Shown one piece after another: positions 1-8,119 of a stretch of 64,000 nt of DNA; position 1 is the first letter of the stretch; the number at the start of each line of letters is the position of its first letter. Under the pieces are notes generated by a model. It saw only the letters and a program-made list of their open reading frames with translations, did no database searches and was not told where the DNA came from. The translations under genes and the position numbers were made by a program. The DNA is from Lacrimispora indolis DSM 755 (lineage in GTDB: Bacteria > Bacillota > Clostridia > Lachnospirales > Lachnospiraceae), in assembly GCF_000526995.1 (NCBI RefSeq), contig NZ_AZUI01000001.1, positions 4,258,001-4,322,000 on the forward strand, in the 5' to 3' direction.

Positions 1-1
1 C

Positions 2-841
2 CTCATTAATTTATTTGCCACCCATTCTTTAAGCCTGGCGGATCAGCTGGAGATGAAGCGCATGCTTAGGGCCATTGGTCTGGAAGCCAATATTATGCCT
101 TACAATGCTGCCTATGAGGACATCATGCGAATTCCGGCGGCAGAGTATAACATTTCTGTGTGTCAGATCTTTGGGGATGAGTATATGGACTTTTTACATA
201 AGGAATATGGAACTCCCTATACCGTCACTTGTATGCCTATCGGTTCAGACAGCACAGACCGGTGGTTAAGAGCCATTGCCAAACTGGTGGGAAAAGAAAA
301 AGAGGCGGAGGAATTTATAGAGAGAGAACGGGGCGAGGTAGAAGAGGAAATCGGCCATATCAGGAAAAAGACGAAGGGGCTTAAGGTCTGTATTACGGCA
401 GGTACCGGGCGCGGTTTAGCTGCCGCCACCTTAATGGGAGAATATGGGATGCAGCTTTTGTGTATCCATGCACCTTATTATGAAAAAGCGTATGTGGAAG
501 ATTTTGAGCGTCTGGAGGAATACCACGGAAGTGAATTCCTCATTAATGTAGCAGATATGCAGCCATATGAGCAGATCAATTTAATTAAAAAATTGAAACC
601 GGATGTATTTATCGGCATGGCAAACTGGGTATCCAGACTGGGGATTCCCACTACCCATATTTTAGATGGAAAACGGCCGACCTTTGGATACAGGGGCGTT
701 TTGTATCTGGGGCGGAAAATCGAGGATGCTTTGGACAATAATAATTTCAATAAAAAGTTAAAGGATTTTTCAAATCCTCCTTTTAGGGACAGTTGGTATA
801 AAGAGGATGCCTTTAAATACTTTGATTTTCCGGCACAATAA
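2..841 (+). CDS. Nitrogenase component 1-like protein, NifD-like (5' truncated by window)
   Basis: The reading frame is open from base 2, so the gene begins upstream of the window and only its C-terminal ~279 residues are visible. The visible part has the layout of a nitrogenase alpha-type subunit: a Rossmann-like segment (KVCITAGTGRG), then KPDVFIGMANWVSRLGIP, then a histidine-containing stretch (THILDGKRP) and FGYRGVLYLGRKIEDALDN, which lines up with the region of NifD that carries the cofactor-ligand histidine. The cofactor cysteine and P-cluster cysteines would lie outside the window. It is followed 59 bp later by a second component-1 homologue, so the two probably form a hetero-oligomer. 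Genuine N2 fixation is unlikely to be decidable here: the wider family also includes Mar, Cfb and uncharacterised reductases. Family call is good; substrate is unknown. Confidence 0.8.
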   Translation, partial: LINLFATHSLSLADQLEMKRMLRAIGLEANIMPYNAAYEDIMRIPAAEYNISVCQIFGDEYMDFLHKEYGTPYTVTCMPIGSDSTDRWLRAIAKLVGKEKEAEEFIERERGEVEEEIGHIRKKTKGLKVCITAGTGRGLAAATLMGEYGMQLLCIHAPYYEKAYVEDFERLEEYHGSEFLINVADMQPYEQINLIKKLKPDVFIGMANWVSRLGIPTTHILDGKRPTFGYRGVLYLGRKIEDALDNNNFNKKLKDFSNPPFRDSWYKEDAFKYFDFPAQ

Positions 842-900
842 AAGCTATGAGCTGAAAAAATGCTTCAAGGCAGTAAATGAAAAAATGGAGGATAGGTCAG

Positions 901-2166
901 ATGAAAAAGTGCACGGAGCGTCCAAGGATTCTTTGTTCTTTAAACGGTGCCATAGACGTAGTGGGAAATTTATATAAAGGAATCCCTATTTTACACGCCA
1001 GTCCTGGATGCAGTATGCAGGCGGCAGTTCAAACAAACCTATATTATTTAGGAGGCTATCACGGGATGCCCAGTTCTAACGCCTACGAAAAGGAAGTGGT
1101 ATTCGGTGGTGCGGGTAGGCTTAGAGAGACCATAGCCGGAAGCTTAGAGGTAATGGACGGTGAGCTTTATGCTGTCCTTACTGGCTGCAGCATGGGAATC
1201 AACGGAGATGATGTGGAGGCGGTGGTGCGAGAGTTCGAGGACAGCCCTTATCCCATCATTTCAGTTGATGTGGCTGGGTTTAAAGGAGATACTTACTATG
1301 GATATCAAAGTACACTTCTTGCAGTAGTGAAAAAGCTGGCCCGAAAAACAGAGACTGATCCGAAGCTGGTCAATCTCTATGGTCAGGTTCCAAGTGAAGA
1401 TATGACCTTCCGTGGTGATTTAGAGGAGCTTTCCCGTATCTTTCAAAAACTGGGATTAAAGGTGAATACTTTTTTTATTGCCAGAGACGGGATACAGCAG
1501 ATAACCGATTCAGGAAATGCGGCTTTAAATATTAATATTTCCACCTGGCTTAATAAAAACCTGGATGCCTATTATGAAAAAACTTTTGGCATCCCCACTC
1601 TGAATTATCCTGGGATGCCCATCGGCCCCACTGCTGTGGCAGACTTGATCCGTCAGATCGCGGAGCAATTGAATATTGAGAAAGCTTTGGCTGATCAAGT
1701 GATTTTTGTAGAACAACAGTATGTGTATGAATACTTTGATTCTCTTATGGGCAATTTTGAACGCCACAGATATATTTTGGTGGGTGAGAGCAATTTTGTG
1801 CTTGGAATCTCCAGATTTTTGACGAACGATCATGGGCACATTCCGTTGGCGGTGATCTGTACGGATAGTGTACCCGATAAAGTTCAACCGGAAATTGAAG
1901 CCCATATCAAAGCTTTGGCTTGCGACAGAAAGGCAGATGTATACTTTGAAAATGACGTGTACTTAGTGGAGCAGATAACGGAAAAGTATCAGGGACGGGC
2001 CACACTTCTTCTCGGGAGCACCTATGAAAAGAATATTGCAAAGAAACTGGACTCGTTCTTTGTGACTGTTTCCGCCCCCTGCCTGGATAAAGAGATTTTA
2101 AACAAATCCCATGTCGGTATCCGGGGGTGTATTTCTCTTATGGAGGATATGTACAATCATTATTGA
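901..2166 (+). CDS. Nitrogenase component 1-like protein, NifK/NifE-like
   Basis: 421 aa from ATG 901, chosen because GGAGG at 887-891 is 9 nt upstream; the earlier in-frame ATG at 877 would sit on top of that site. Three cysteines occur where P-cluster ligands of component 1 lie: C12 (RILCSLNGA), C37 (HASPGCSMQ) and C96 (TGCSMGINGDD). Other family signatures are EKEVVFGGAGRLRETI and a terminal HVGIRGCISLMEDMYN that matches the conserved GxRG-x-LxED end of nitrogenase subunits. This suggests an Fe-S cluster bridging it with the upstream NifD-like protein. The protein is shorter than NifK (~520 aa), typical of nitrogenase-like rather than canonical enzymes. It lies in an apparent operon with a family 3 solute-binding protein, which hints that the reductase acts on an imported small molecule (inference). 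Confidence 0.85.
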   Translation: MKKCTERPRILCSLNGAIDVVGNLYKGIPILHASPGCSMQAAVQTNLYYLGGYHGMPSSNAYEKEVVFGGAGRLRETIAGSLEVMDGELYAVLTGCSMGINGDDVEAVVREFEDSPYPIISVDVAGFKGDTYYGYQSTLLAVVKKLARKTETDPKLVNLYGQVPSEDMTFRGDLEELSRIFQKLGLKVNTFFIARDGIQQITDSGNAALNINISTWLNKNLDAYYEKTFGIPTLNYPGMPIGPTAVADLIRQIAEQLNIEKALADQVIFVEQQYVYEYFDSLMGNFERHRYILVGESNFVLGISRFLTNDHGHIPLAVICTDSVPDKVQPEIEAHIKALACDRKADVYFENDVYLVEQITEKYQGRATLLLGSTYEKNIAKKLDSFFVTVSAPCLDKEILNKSHVGIRGCISLMEDMYNHY

Positions 2167-2207
2167 CAAAGTGTTATAAAAAGTAAAATATGAAAAGGAG
2201 AAAGATT

Positions 2208-3116
2208 ATGAAAAGAAAACAAAGTGCATTAATTATTACAGTGTTGGCTGCAGTCCTTGGGGTAAACGGCTGCAGTACGGCAAAGCAGGCAGATACAAAT
2301 ACAGCAGCCCAAACAGAAGCAAAAAGCGAAGCAGCAGAAGTAAAAACGGAAGCGGAAGGGAACGCGGAACCTATCGTACTTCGCTGCGGGGTAAAACAGG
2401 CTCACCTTCCTTTTTCCTACACAGACGATAAAGGGAATCTGATCGGATTGGAGGAAGACGTGGTCACAGAGGCATTTAACCGCATTGACGGTTATGAAGT
2501 GGAAATTGTGGGATTTGACGCATCCCCAGCTCTGTTTGCAGCGTTGCAGGCGGGAAGCATTGACTTCGGCTCAGGTCAATATGTGGCAAGTGCCACCCGA
2601 AAAGAAACCTATAAATTTCCTGCTCAGTATTACGCTTTAAGCCCCATGTATTTGGTGGGCAGAAAAGAGGACAATCTACAGAAACTGGCAGACATCGCCG
2701 GCGAGACACTGGAATTTGCTTCCACCTCCTACGAGAAAGAAATCATAAATACATACAATGCAGCCAACCCAGGAAAGGAAATTAATATTGTGGATACATC
2801 GGGCGACATCACTACGGCTGACAGCCTGCAGCAGATTGCCACCAATCAAAGAAATGTACTTTTGATCTATAAAAGCTCTTACGATACGGTGCAAAAGGAC
2901 TTAAATCTGGAAAATCTTACTCTTTCTGATGAACCGGTTATCGTAGAGGATGTATATCAGGTATTTAACCAGTCGGTGTCTGATGAATTCATAGAAAAAT
3001 TTGACGAGGCGTTAAAGTCTATGTTTGCTGATGGAACCTTAGGGAAAATTGCGGAGAAATGGACCGGTGAAAATACCATTGACCAATACAAGGATTTGGT
3101 GATTCCGGTAGATTAA
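2208..3116 (+). CDS. ABC transporter substrate-binding lipoprotein, family 3
   Basis: 302 aa from ATG 2208, which has AAGGAG at 2195-2200; the ATG at 2190 lies upstream of that site and is unlikely. A signal peptide ends in the lipobox LGVNGC (Cys22), followed by an Ala/Glu/Thr-rich linker. The mature domain is a typical bacterial extracellular solute-binding protein family 3 fold: RCGVKQAHLPFSYTDDKG, then GFDASPALFAALQAGSIDFG and a C-terminal FDEALKSMFADGTLGKIAEKW. This family normally binds polar amino acids or related small compounds. It is the last gene of the run with the two nitrogenase-like genes; no permease or ATPase follows, so those partners must be upstream or elsewhere. The ligand cannot be predicted. 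Confidence 0.9.
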   Translation: MKRKQSALIITVLAAVLGVNGCSTAKQADTNTAAQTEAKSEAAEVKTEAEGNAEPIVLRCGVKQAHLPFSYTDDKGNLIGLEEDVVTEAFNRIDGYEVEIVGFDASPALFAALQAGSIDFGSGQYVASATRKETYKFPAQYYALSPMYLVGRKEDNLQKLADIAGETLEFASTSYEKEIINTYNAANPGKEINIVDTSGDITTADSLQQIATNQRNVLLIYKSSYDTVQKDLNLENLTLSDEPVIVEDVYQVFNQSVSDEFIEKFDEALKSMFADGTLGKIAEKWTGENTIDQYKDLVIPVD

Positions 3117-3132
3117 AAATAGAATAAAGCAG

Positions 3133-3180
3133 AATGAGCCGGATACTCACCTTAAAAAAGGAAATCTGGCTTATTTTTTT
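3133..3180 (+). terminator. Rho-independent terminator after solute-binding protein gene
   Basis: An 11-bp stem (3133-3143 with 3165-3175, two G-U pairs) is followed by a T run to 3180, 17 bp after the stop codon. It closes the nitrogenase-like operon. Confidence 0.8.
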
Positions 3181-3450
3181 GCTCTTAACATTCGCCGGGA
3201 AACGAGATCATTAAGTAAAAAAATAAGTAATAATTGTTAGTTCCCGGAATGGATGATAGAATTATATTCAGGCAGGTTTTGGTTAAAGTAATTGTTTGGG
3301 TTTCATCGCTTAACAATATACGATAAACTCAAAAACTGCCCTGTTTATTTTATGGGGCAGTCAGAGTACATAGAAAGTGCCGGCAAAAAAAGAAATACAG
3401 GAAGGAAAGGTTTTGACGCAAACACAAAGGTCATCCTCTAAGGTGGGTTT
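3181..3450. other. Intergenic region before PRD regulator
   Basis: 270 bp without a credible ORF. It holds a small hairpin (CTGCCC 3336-3341 with GGGCAG 3355-3360, no T run) and AT-rich DNA around 3210-3330 that probably contains the promoter of the downstream regulator; I could not single out a convincing -35/-10 pair. Confidence 0.4.
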
Positions 3451-5334
3451 ATGCTTGATTGTAATTTCAAAGAAATCAGTGTTTTAAATATGCTTTTGGA
3501 AAACAGTTATGTGGAAAATGAGAAGATCATGGAAATGTTCGACATTTCCCTGCGCACGGTACAAATAGAAATTGCATCCCTGAATGACAAGCTGAAACAA
3601 AATGGCAGATCAAATGTCAGAATACGCAACAAGAGAGGAAAGGGATATTTTCTGGAGTATCCTCCTGAGGCTGGGCTCTGGGTCGATGAGCTGAGACGCT
3701 CCTGTTACGGCTATTTAAATCTTTCCTTAAACCGGCTTCTGGGACGAAAGGAAAGGGTGCAGCACATCATCCGCCGCCTTGCGGCCTCCATAAACGGCAT
3801 AAAGGCGGAAGAACTGGCTGACATGCTTAATATCAGCATTGCCACTCTGAATAAGGATATGAGAGCCGTAAGAAAGTACCTGCTTCTGTATCAGATACAG
3901 ATCGTTTCCATCCCTTATCACGGGATGAAGGTGGTGGGAGAAGAGCTTGCCATCCGTTCCTGCCTGATAGATTTTTGTGATATTTGCAATAACTCGGAAC
4001 AGAATATCTTTGTTTTCCACTGTTTAAAGGAATACGGAATTGCCATGGAGGACATCAGACAGAATGCTGCAAGGCTGAAACAGGTTTTAGATGAAACCGG
4101 GTACCGGATTCCTGATACAGGGTTTCACAGGCTGGTCCTTTATCTGTCAATTTTACCCTTAAGAACAGGCTGCGGACAGAAGATGATCCAGGACTTCCGC
4201 CCTGATCTTGAAGATCTGAAAGAATTTTCTGTGGGGCAAAAAATCCTGGGAAAGGGAAGAGAGCTTGAGGAGTACTATTACATGGCGGTTTTTCTATTAG
4301 GCAACCGGGAATTGTTTGAAGACGGGGCAGGTGAAAGCTTTGAGAAAGCAGTGCCGGAGGCGGTGGAAACTTATAAAAAGGTCATGAAAGTTTTAAAAGA
4401 AAATATATTCCTGGACTTAACCCCTTATGAAGAGGTCAGTGATTCCCTTCTCCTGTTCTTTTATAAATGGCAGCTGAGGAATCAGGTGGGCATTGTGGAG
4501 CTGGAATATCCCTATTCCATAAAATGCAGGGCCAACCGGATGATTTCCTCTCAGGCCCTGGCAAATTATATCTACAATGAGCTTCCGGGATACAGAACCG
4601 ATGAGATACAGGACATGATGTATTACGAGCTGATCATTCTGATCTATAATCTTGTTTACCGGATCAGGAACCAGTATGAGCCCACCAATGTCATCCTGAT
4701 CAATGAAATCGGGAAGTCGGCTGATCCAACGGTCATAAGACGGCTGGGGTTAAATGTGGATGAATTGAATATTCATTTTCATTCCCATTATTTCTACGAA
4801 GCCAGGGGACTGGATTATTCAAAGTATGATTACGTCTTTTTGCCGGGAGGCATGAAATTCAAGCCGGATTATTTCCCGATCCCCATTTATTATTACGATT
4901 TTTTCAGCAAGGTTTCCTATGACCTTTGGGCCAAGGTGATTGCAAAGAAGAGAAAGGTGGGGGCCATCTTAAATTACATGGGATCCCCTGATTTGATACA
5001 GTTAGACTGCGGGCAGGAAAACCTGGCGGAAACCATTGCAGAATTTTTCTGGCGTCAAAACATCGCTCCCGGCTATACAAAGCTGGGGTTTTACAAATTA
5101 ATGCACAGTGTCATTTACCATACGGATTATGTGGCTGAGGAAAAGAAAAAATATATCAATATTTTTACTGGAACCGGGCCGCAGCAGCAGTATTATATCT
5201 TCTGTCTTCCACAGGAGATCCTGTTAAACGGTGCAGCCGTAAAAGAGATTCATTTCATCCTGCTGGACTTAAGGAAAGGGCTGGTGGAGGTCAAGAACGG
5301 AGATTCTGAGCTTCGGCACTATATTGATGGCTGA
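3451..5334 (+). CDS. BglG/Mga-type PRD transcriptional regulator of adjacent PTS
   Basis: 627 aa. The N-terminus has two helix-turn-helix domains: about residues 5-75 (VENEKIMEMFDISLRTVQIEIASLNDKL) and about 105-170 (IKAEELADMLNISIATLNKDMRAVRKYL), the HTH_11/Mga arrangement of DNA-binding PTS regulators. A mostly helical central region is consistent with one or two PRDs. The C-terminal ~200 residues are divergent; a stretch near residue 410 looks like a degraded EIIB-like fold without its cysteine. Such proteins are normally phosphorylated by HPr and EII components and activate a neighbouring PTS operon. The mannose-family PTS starts 153 bp downstream on the same strand, so regulation of that operon is the obvious inference. 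The specific sugar is unknown. Confidence 0.75.
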   Translation: MLDCNFKEISVLNMLLENSYVENEKIMEMFDISLRTVQIEIASLNDKLKQNGRSNVRIRNKRGKGYFLEYPPEAGLWVDELRRSCYGYLNLSLNRLLGRKERVQHIIRRLAASINGIKAEELADMLNISIATLNKDMRAVRKYLLLYQIQIVSIPYHGMKVVGEELAIRSCLIDFCDICNNSEQNIFVFHCLKEYGIAMEDIRQNAARLKQVLDETGYRIPDTGFHRLVLYLSILPLRTGCGQKMIQDFRPDLEDLKEFSVGQKILGKGRELEEYYYMAVFLLGNRELFEDGAGESFEKAVPEAVETYKKVMKVLKENIFLDLTPYEEVSDSLLLFFYKWQLRNQVGIVELEYPYSIKCRANRMISSQALANYIYNELPGYRTDEIQDMMYYELIILIYNLVYRIRNQYEPTNVILINEIGKSADPTVIRRLGLNVDELNIHFHSHYFYEARGLDYSKYDYVFLPGGMKFKPDYFPIPIYYYDFFSKVSYDLWAKVIAKKRKVGAILNYMGSPDLIQLDCGQENLAETIAEFFWRQNIAPGYTKLGFYKLMHSVIYHTDYVAEEKKKYINIFTGTGPQQQYYIFCLPQEILLNGAAVKEIHFILLDLRKGLVEVKNGDSELRHYIDG

Positions 5335-5367
5335 TCCTGTTACAGGTCAGCCTTTCCCTATTTTTTT
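5329..5367 (+). terminator. Terminator overlapping the regulator stop codon
   Basis: GGCTGATCCTG (5329-5339) pairs with CAGGTCAGCC (5343-5352) with one bulge and is followed by T7 at 5361-5367. The stop codon of the regulator lies in the left arm. Confidence 0.7.
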
Positions 5368-5384
5368 GCGCAATAAGGCGCAAA
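5365..5384. promoter_or_regulatory. 7-bp inverted repeat upstream of PTS operon, possible operator
   Basis: TTTGCGC (5365-5371) and GCGCAAA (5378-5384) form a perfect inverted repeat with a 6-nt spacer about 45 bp upstream of the predicted -35. This is a plausible binding site for the adjacent PRD regulator; since T-rich DNA follows, it might instead be a second terminator hairpin. Confidence 0.45.
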
Positions 5385-5428
5385 TTTTTCCTGCTAAATT
5401 TATGCGCGTTCAGTGATGAAAGTAGACG

Positions 5429-5457
5429 TTGAGGCAATGGCGGATTTGTGATATTTT
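5429..5457 (+). promoter_or_regulatory. Predicted sigma-A promoter of PTS operon
   Basis: TTGAGG (5429-5434), 17-bp spacer, TATTTT (5452-5457). It lies 31 bp before the first PTS gene. No good sigma-54 -24/-12 match was found. Confidence 0.5.
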
Positions 5458-5487
5458 TTTTGTATCAAATAAAGGGGGTATACAATT

Positions 5488-6294
5488 ATGGCAGTTTGGC
5501 AGGCACTACTTATAGCGGTATGGGCCGGGTATTGTTCATTTGACGATCAGGGCCCGCAAATGCTCCGAAGGCCTTTGCTGGTAGGTCCGCTGGTGGGAAT
5601 CATATTGGGAGATGTTAAGACAGGACTGGTCATTTCCGCGACCCTGGAGCTGATGTGGATGGGGCTTGGAAACATGGCCGGTTACAAAACGCCGGACATG
5701 ATTATCGGAACCATCGTGGGAACGACCATTTCCATTACCAGCACAGGAGCTACGGCAGAGGGGATCGCAGCAGGCGTGGCAGCGGCTACGACGGTGGCGG
5801 TTTTATCCCAGCAGCTGCTTCTGATCTTTGACTTTGTCCGTCAGTTCTTCGCAGTATGGGCAGACAGGCTGGCGCTGACCGGAGATTTTGACAGCATATT
5901 ACTGGTAAATTATGTTGCCATCGCATTCCAGTTTCTTCTCCGTGCGGTTCCTACCTTCCTGGTGGTCTATTTTTCAACCGGGGTGGTGGATAAGATTTTA
6001 AATGTCATTCCCAGCAATATTTTAAAGGGCTTAAGCACTGCCTCAGGAATATTGCCGGCAATTGGTTTGTCCATCCTGATGACAATGATGATGAAGGGCT
6101 TTATGTGGCCTTTCCTGATTTTCGGTTTTGTGCTGTCCACTTACCTGGGACTGGGAATTTTGCCGGTGACCCTGATTTCTCTGGCATTTGCAATGCTGTA
6201 TTCCGTTATGATGGAGATTAAGGACCGTCAGAATGAGGTGCCTGTGATCGTTTCAAACCGCGGAGATGACGAGGATGGAGGGTATGACTTATGA
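5488..6294 (+). CDS. PTS mannose/fructose/sorbose family IIC component
   Basis: 268 aa integral membrane protein with the EIIC-Man signature region (residues ~15-75: GYCSFDDQGPQMLRRPLLVGPLVGIILGD and LELMWMGLGNMAGYKTPD). It forms the sugar channel together with the IID subunit encoded next. A strong GGGGG-type ribosome binding site precedes ATG 5488. The stop overlaps the start of the IID gene by 4 nt (ATGA), so translation is coupled. The specificity (mannose, fructose, sorbose, galactosamine or another sugar) cannot be read from the sequence. Confidence 0.93.
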   Translation: MAVWQALLIAVWAGYCSFDDQGPQMLRRPLLVGPLVGIILGDVKTGLVISATLELMWMGLGNMAGYKTPDMIIGTIVGTTISITSTGATAEGIAAGVAAATTVAVLSQQLLLIFDFVRQFFAVWADRLALTGDFDSILLVNYVAIAFQFLLRAVPTFLVVYFSTGVVDKILNVIPSNILKGLSTASGILPAIGLSILMTMMMKGFMWPFLIFGFVLSTYLGLGILPVTLISLAFAMLYSVMMEIKDRQNEVPVIVSNRGDDEDGGYDL

Positions 6295-7166
6295 GTGCTG
6301 GGAAAGAAAATGCGGCCGGATTGGATAATCCCAATACAAAGGCAAAAGGGAGTTACATAAAAATAACCCGCAAGGATTTAAATGCGGTCTACTGGCGTCT
6401 GCAGATTTTCGGCCTTGGGATCACTGTGACCTCAAGCAATGCCCAGGCCATCGGATTTATTACCGCATTGGCGCCGGTGTTAAAAAAGGTTTATAAGGAT
6501 GCTGGAAAAGCTGCCCGGGTAGAGGCCATGCAGAGGCATTTGACCTATTTCCTTTCTCAAAACACGGCCACCGGCATGATCCTTGGGATCACCGCTGCCA
6601 TTGAGGAAACTACGGAATTGGACGAAAAAGATGCCGTAGTTGCGGTAAAAGCGGGCATGATGGGGCCTTTGGCCGGAATCGGTGACAGCGTATTTAAGAT
6701 CACCATCCAGGCCATTGCAGGCAGTATCGGCGCGGCTTATGCCCTGCAGGGAAATTTGATCGGCCCCATCCTGATGTTCCTGATTTATAACGGCATCAAC
6801 ATTGGGGTCAAGTATTTCGGTACTGTGATGGGATATGAAAAAGGGATCGAATTTGTACAGAGCGGGGAGCAGGCAAAGGTGATCCAGAAAATCATAAATA
6901 TTTCCACCATGGTGGGCGTGATCGTGCTGGGCGCCCTCATAGGAAATTACGTGAAGATCAACGTGGGCACGGAAATTGTCATCAATGAGACCGTTGTAAA
7001 TATTCAGGCTCTTTTAGACGGGATATTACCGAAGCTGCTTCCGCTTTTGTTCACCATCGGGCTTTACAAGCTTCACGGCCGGATGCCGAGAAAATATTTA
7101 ATCCTGCTTATTTTCGGCATATTGATCGTGGGAACCTTGCTGGCAATGGCCGGTATTCTGGTTTAG
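6291..7166 (+). CDS. PTS mannose/fructose/sorbose family IID component
   Basis: 291 aa, the usual length of EIID-Man. It has the conserved internal motifs (MQRHLTYFLSQNTATGMILG, EETTELDEKDAV, MMGPLAGIGDSVF) and hydrophobic C-terminal segments. With the IIC protein it forms the membrane translocator of the PTS. It overlaps the IIC stop by 4 nt and is followed by the cytoplasmic IIA and IIB genes. Confidence 0.94.
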   Translation: MSAGKENAAGLDNPNTKAKGSYIKITRKDLNAVYWRLQIFGLGITVTSSNAQAIGFITALAPVLKKVYKDAGKAARVEAMQRHLTYFLSQNTATGMILGITAAIEETTELDEKDAVVAVKAGMMGPLAGIGDSVFKITIQAIAGSIGAAYALQGNLIGPILMFLIYNGINIGVKYFGTVMGYEKGIEFVQSGEQAKVIQKIINISTMVGVIVLGALIGNYVKINVGTEIVINETVVNIQALLDGILPKLLPLLFTIGLYKLHGRMPRKYLILLIFGILIVGTLLAMAGILV

Positions 7167-7211
7167 TCAGAATTGCCTGCAGAAATAAAAAACAGGGGAG
7201 AGAAGATAGAT

Positions 7212-7655
7212 ATGGGAATTCGCATGATTCTTGCAAGCCATGGTTTATATGCCCGGGAGGCATTAAATACGGCCGGACTGATTATCGGGGATATTGCAAA
7301 CTACGTTGATATTATTTCCGTGACCGCGGACAAAAGCTATGACCAGTGTCTGAAGGAGCTGTTGGATTTACATGCCTCCTATGAAGACAAGGGATCAGGA
7401 GTTTTGATCTTAACGGATATTTATGGAGGGACTCCGGCCAAGGCGGCCACCTATTTAGCCCTGACGGAGCCTGACATTCTGGTGTACTCCGGGTTTAGCA
7501 TGCCGGTGCTCATGGAGCTGTTTATAGCCCGGCCCGAGACACTGGAGGAAGCCGGCACGATCATTGAAAGGGCCTATAAAATGGGTCTGGTCTGCATTAA
7601 CGACAAGCTGAAAGAAGAGGGGGAACAAGATGGCGATCAAATGGATTCGTATTGA
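7212..7655 (+). CDS. PTS mannose-family IIA component
   Basis: 147 aa. ATG 7212 is used because GGGGAG (7195-7200) precedes it and the family's N-terminus (MGIRMILASHGLYA) begins there; the frame can be read upstream to a TTG at 7173 but without family support. His10 in ASHGLYA is the phosphorylation site equivalent to His10 of E. coli ManX, receiving phosphate from HPr (a ptsH gene lies at 43329). LTDIYGGTPAKAA is the other conserved EIIA-Man motif. The 3' end overlaps the IIB gene by 26 nt. Confidence 0.92.
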   Translation: MGIRMILASHGLYAREALNTAGLIIGDIANYVDIISVTADKSYDQCLKELLDLHASYEDKGSGVLILTDIYGGTPAKAATYLALTEPDILVYSGFSMPVLMELFIARPETLEEAGTIIERAYKMGLVCINDKLKEEGEQDGDQMDSY

Positions 7656-8115
7656 TGACCGGTTGATTCACGGTCAGGTAGCAACTTCCTGGTTAAGTCA
7701 CATCGGGGCGGAACAGGTGATCTGCATCAGTGATGCTGCAGTGGAAAATCCAGTACAGGTTCAAGTACTGAAAATGGCGGCACCTGCCTATACGGTCCAC
7801 GTATTCGGCGTGGATAAGTTTATCAGGGTATATGCAAATAATCCCATTAAGAAGAACACATTTATGATCATGGGAAGCTTCAGCGACGCTTTAAGGCTGA
7901 AAGAAGGGGGCGTGCCCATTGACCACATTAACTTCGGAGGGATGAGGACGACTCCGGAGAGAACCATATCCTATGACCACATTATCTGCTTTTCCCCAAA
8001 GGAAGAGGAAGACTTTCATAAGCTTCTGGAAATGGGCGTCAAAATCGAGTATCAGGTCGCTGCCTATGACGCCCCTGTGGATATGAAAAAGAAAATAGAA
8101 CAGCTTAAGAGGTAG
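7630..8115 (+). CDS. PTS mannose/fructose/sorbose family IIB component
   Basis: 161 aa, full-length EIIB. The catalytic His14 sits in the family motif RIDDRLIHGQVATSW. It accepts phosphate from the IIA protein and passes it to the incoming sugar. Start ATG 7630 has AGAGGGGGAA upstream inside the IIA gene; the 26-nt overlap suggests coupled translation. The phosphatase-like gene begins only 4 nt after the stop. Confidence 0.93.
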   Translation: MAIKWIRIDDRLIHGQVATSWLSHIGAEQVICISDAAVENPVQVQVLKMAAPAYTVHVFGVDKFIRVYANNPIKKNTFMIMGSFSDALRLKEGGVPIDHINFGGMRTTPERTISYDHIICFSPKEEEDFHKLLEMGVKIEYQVAAYDAPVDMKKKIEQLKR

Positions 8116-8119
8116 TGCC

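Noticed and set aside
1525..1905. 126-codon minus-strand ORF
   Set aside because: Entirely antisense to the nitrogenase-like gene with no supporting motif or ribosome site.
1..3116. Calling the first two genes nifD and nifK for nitrogen fixation
   Set aside because: The proteins are short and divergent, and no nifH, nifE, nifN or nifB is visible. Only the component-1 family can be supported.
5429..5457. Sigma-54 promoter for the mannose PTS operon
   Set aside because: TGGCGG is present but the -12 GC element is not, and the regulator lacks an AAA+ sigma-54 activator domain; the sigma-A reading is better.
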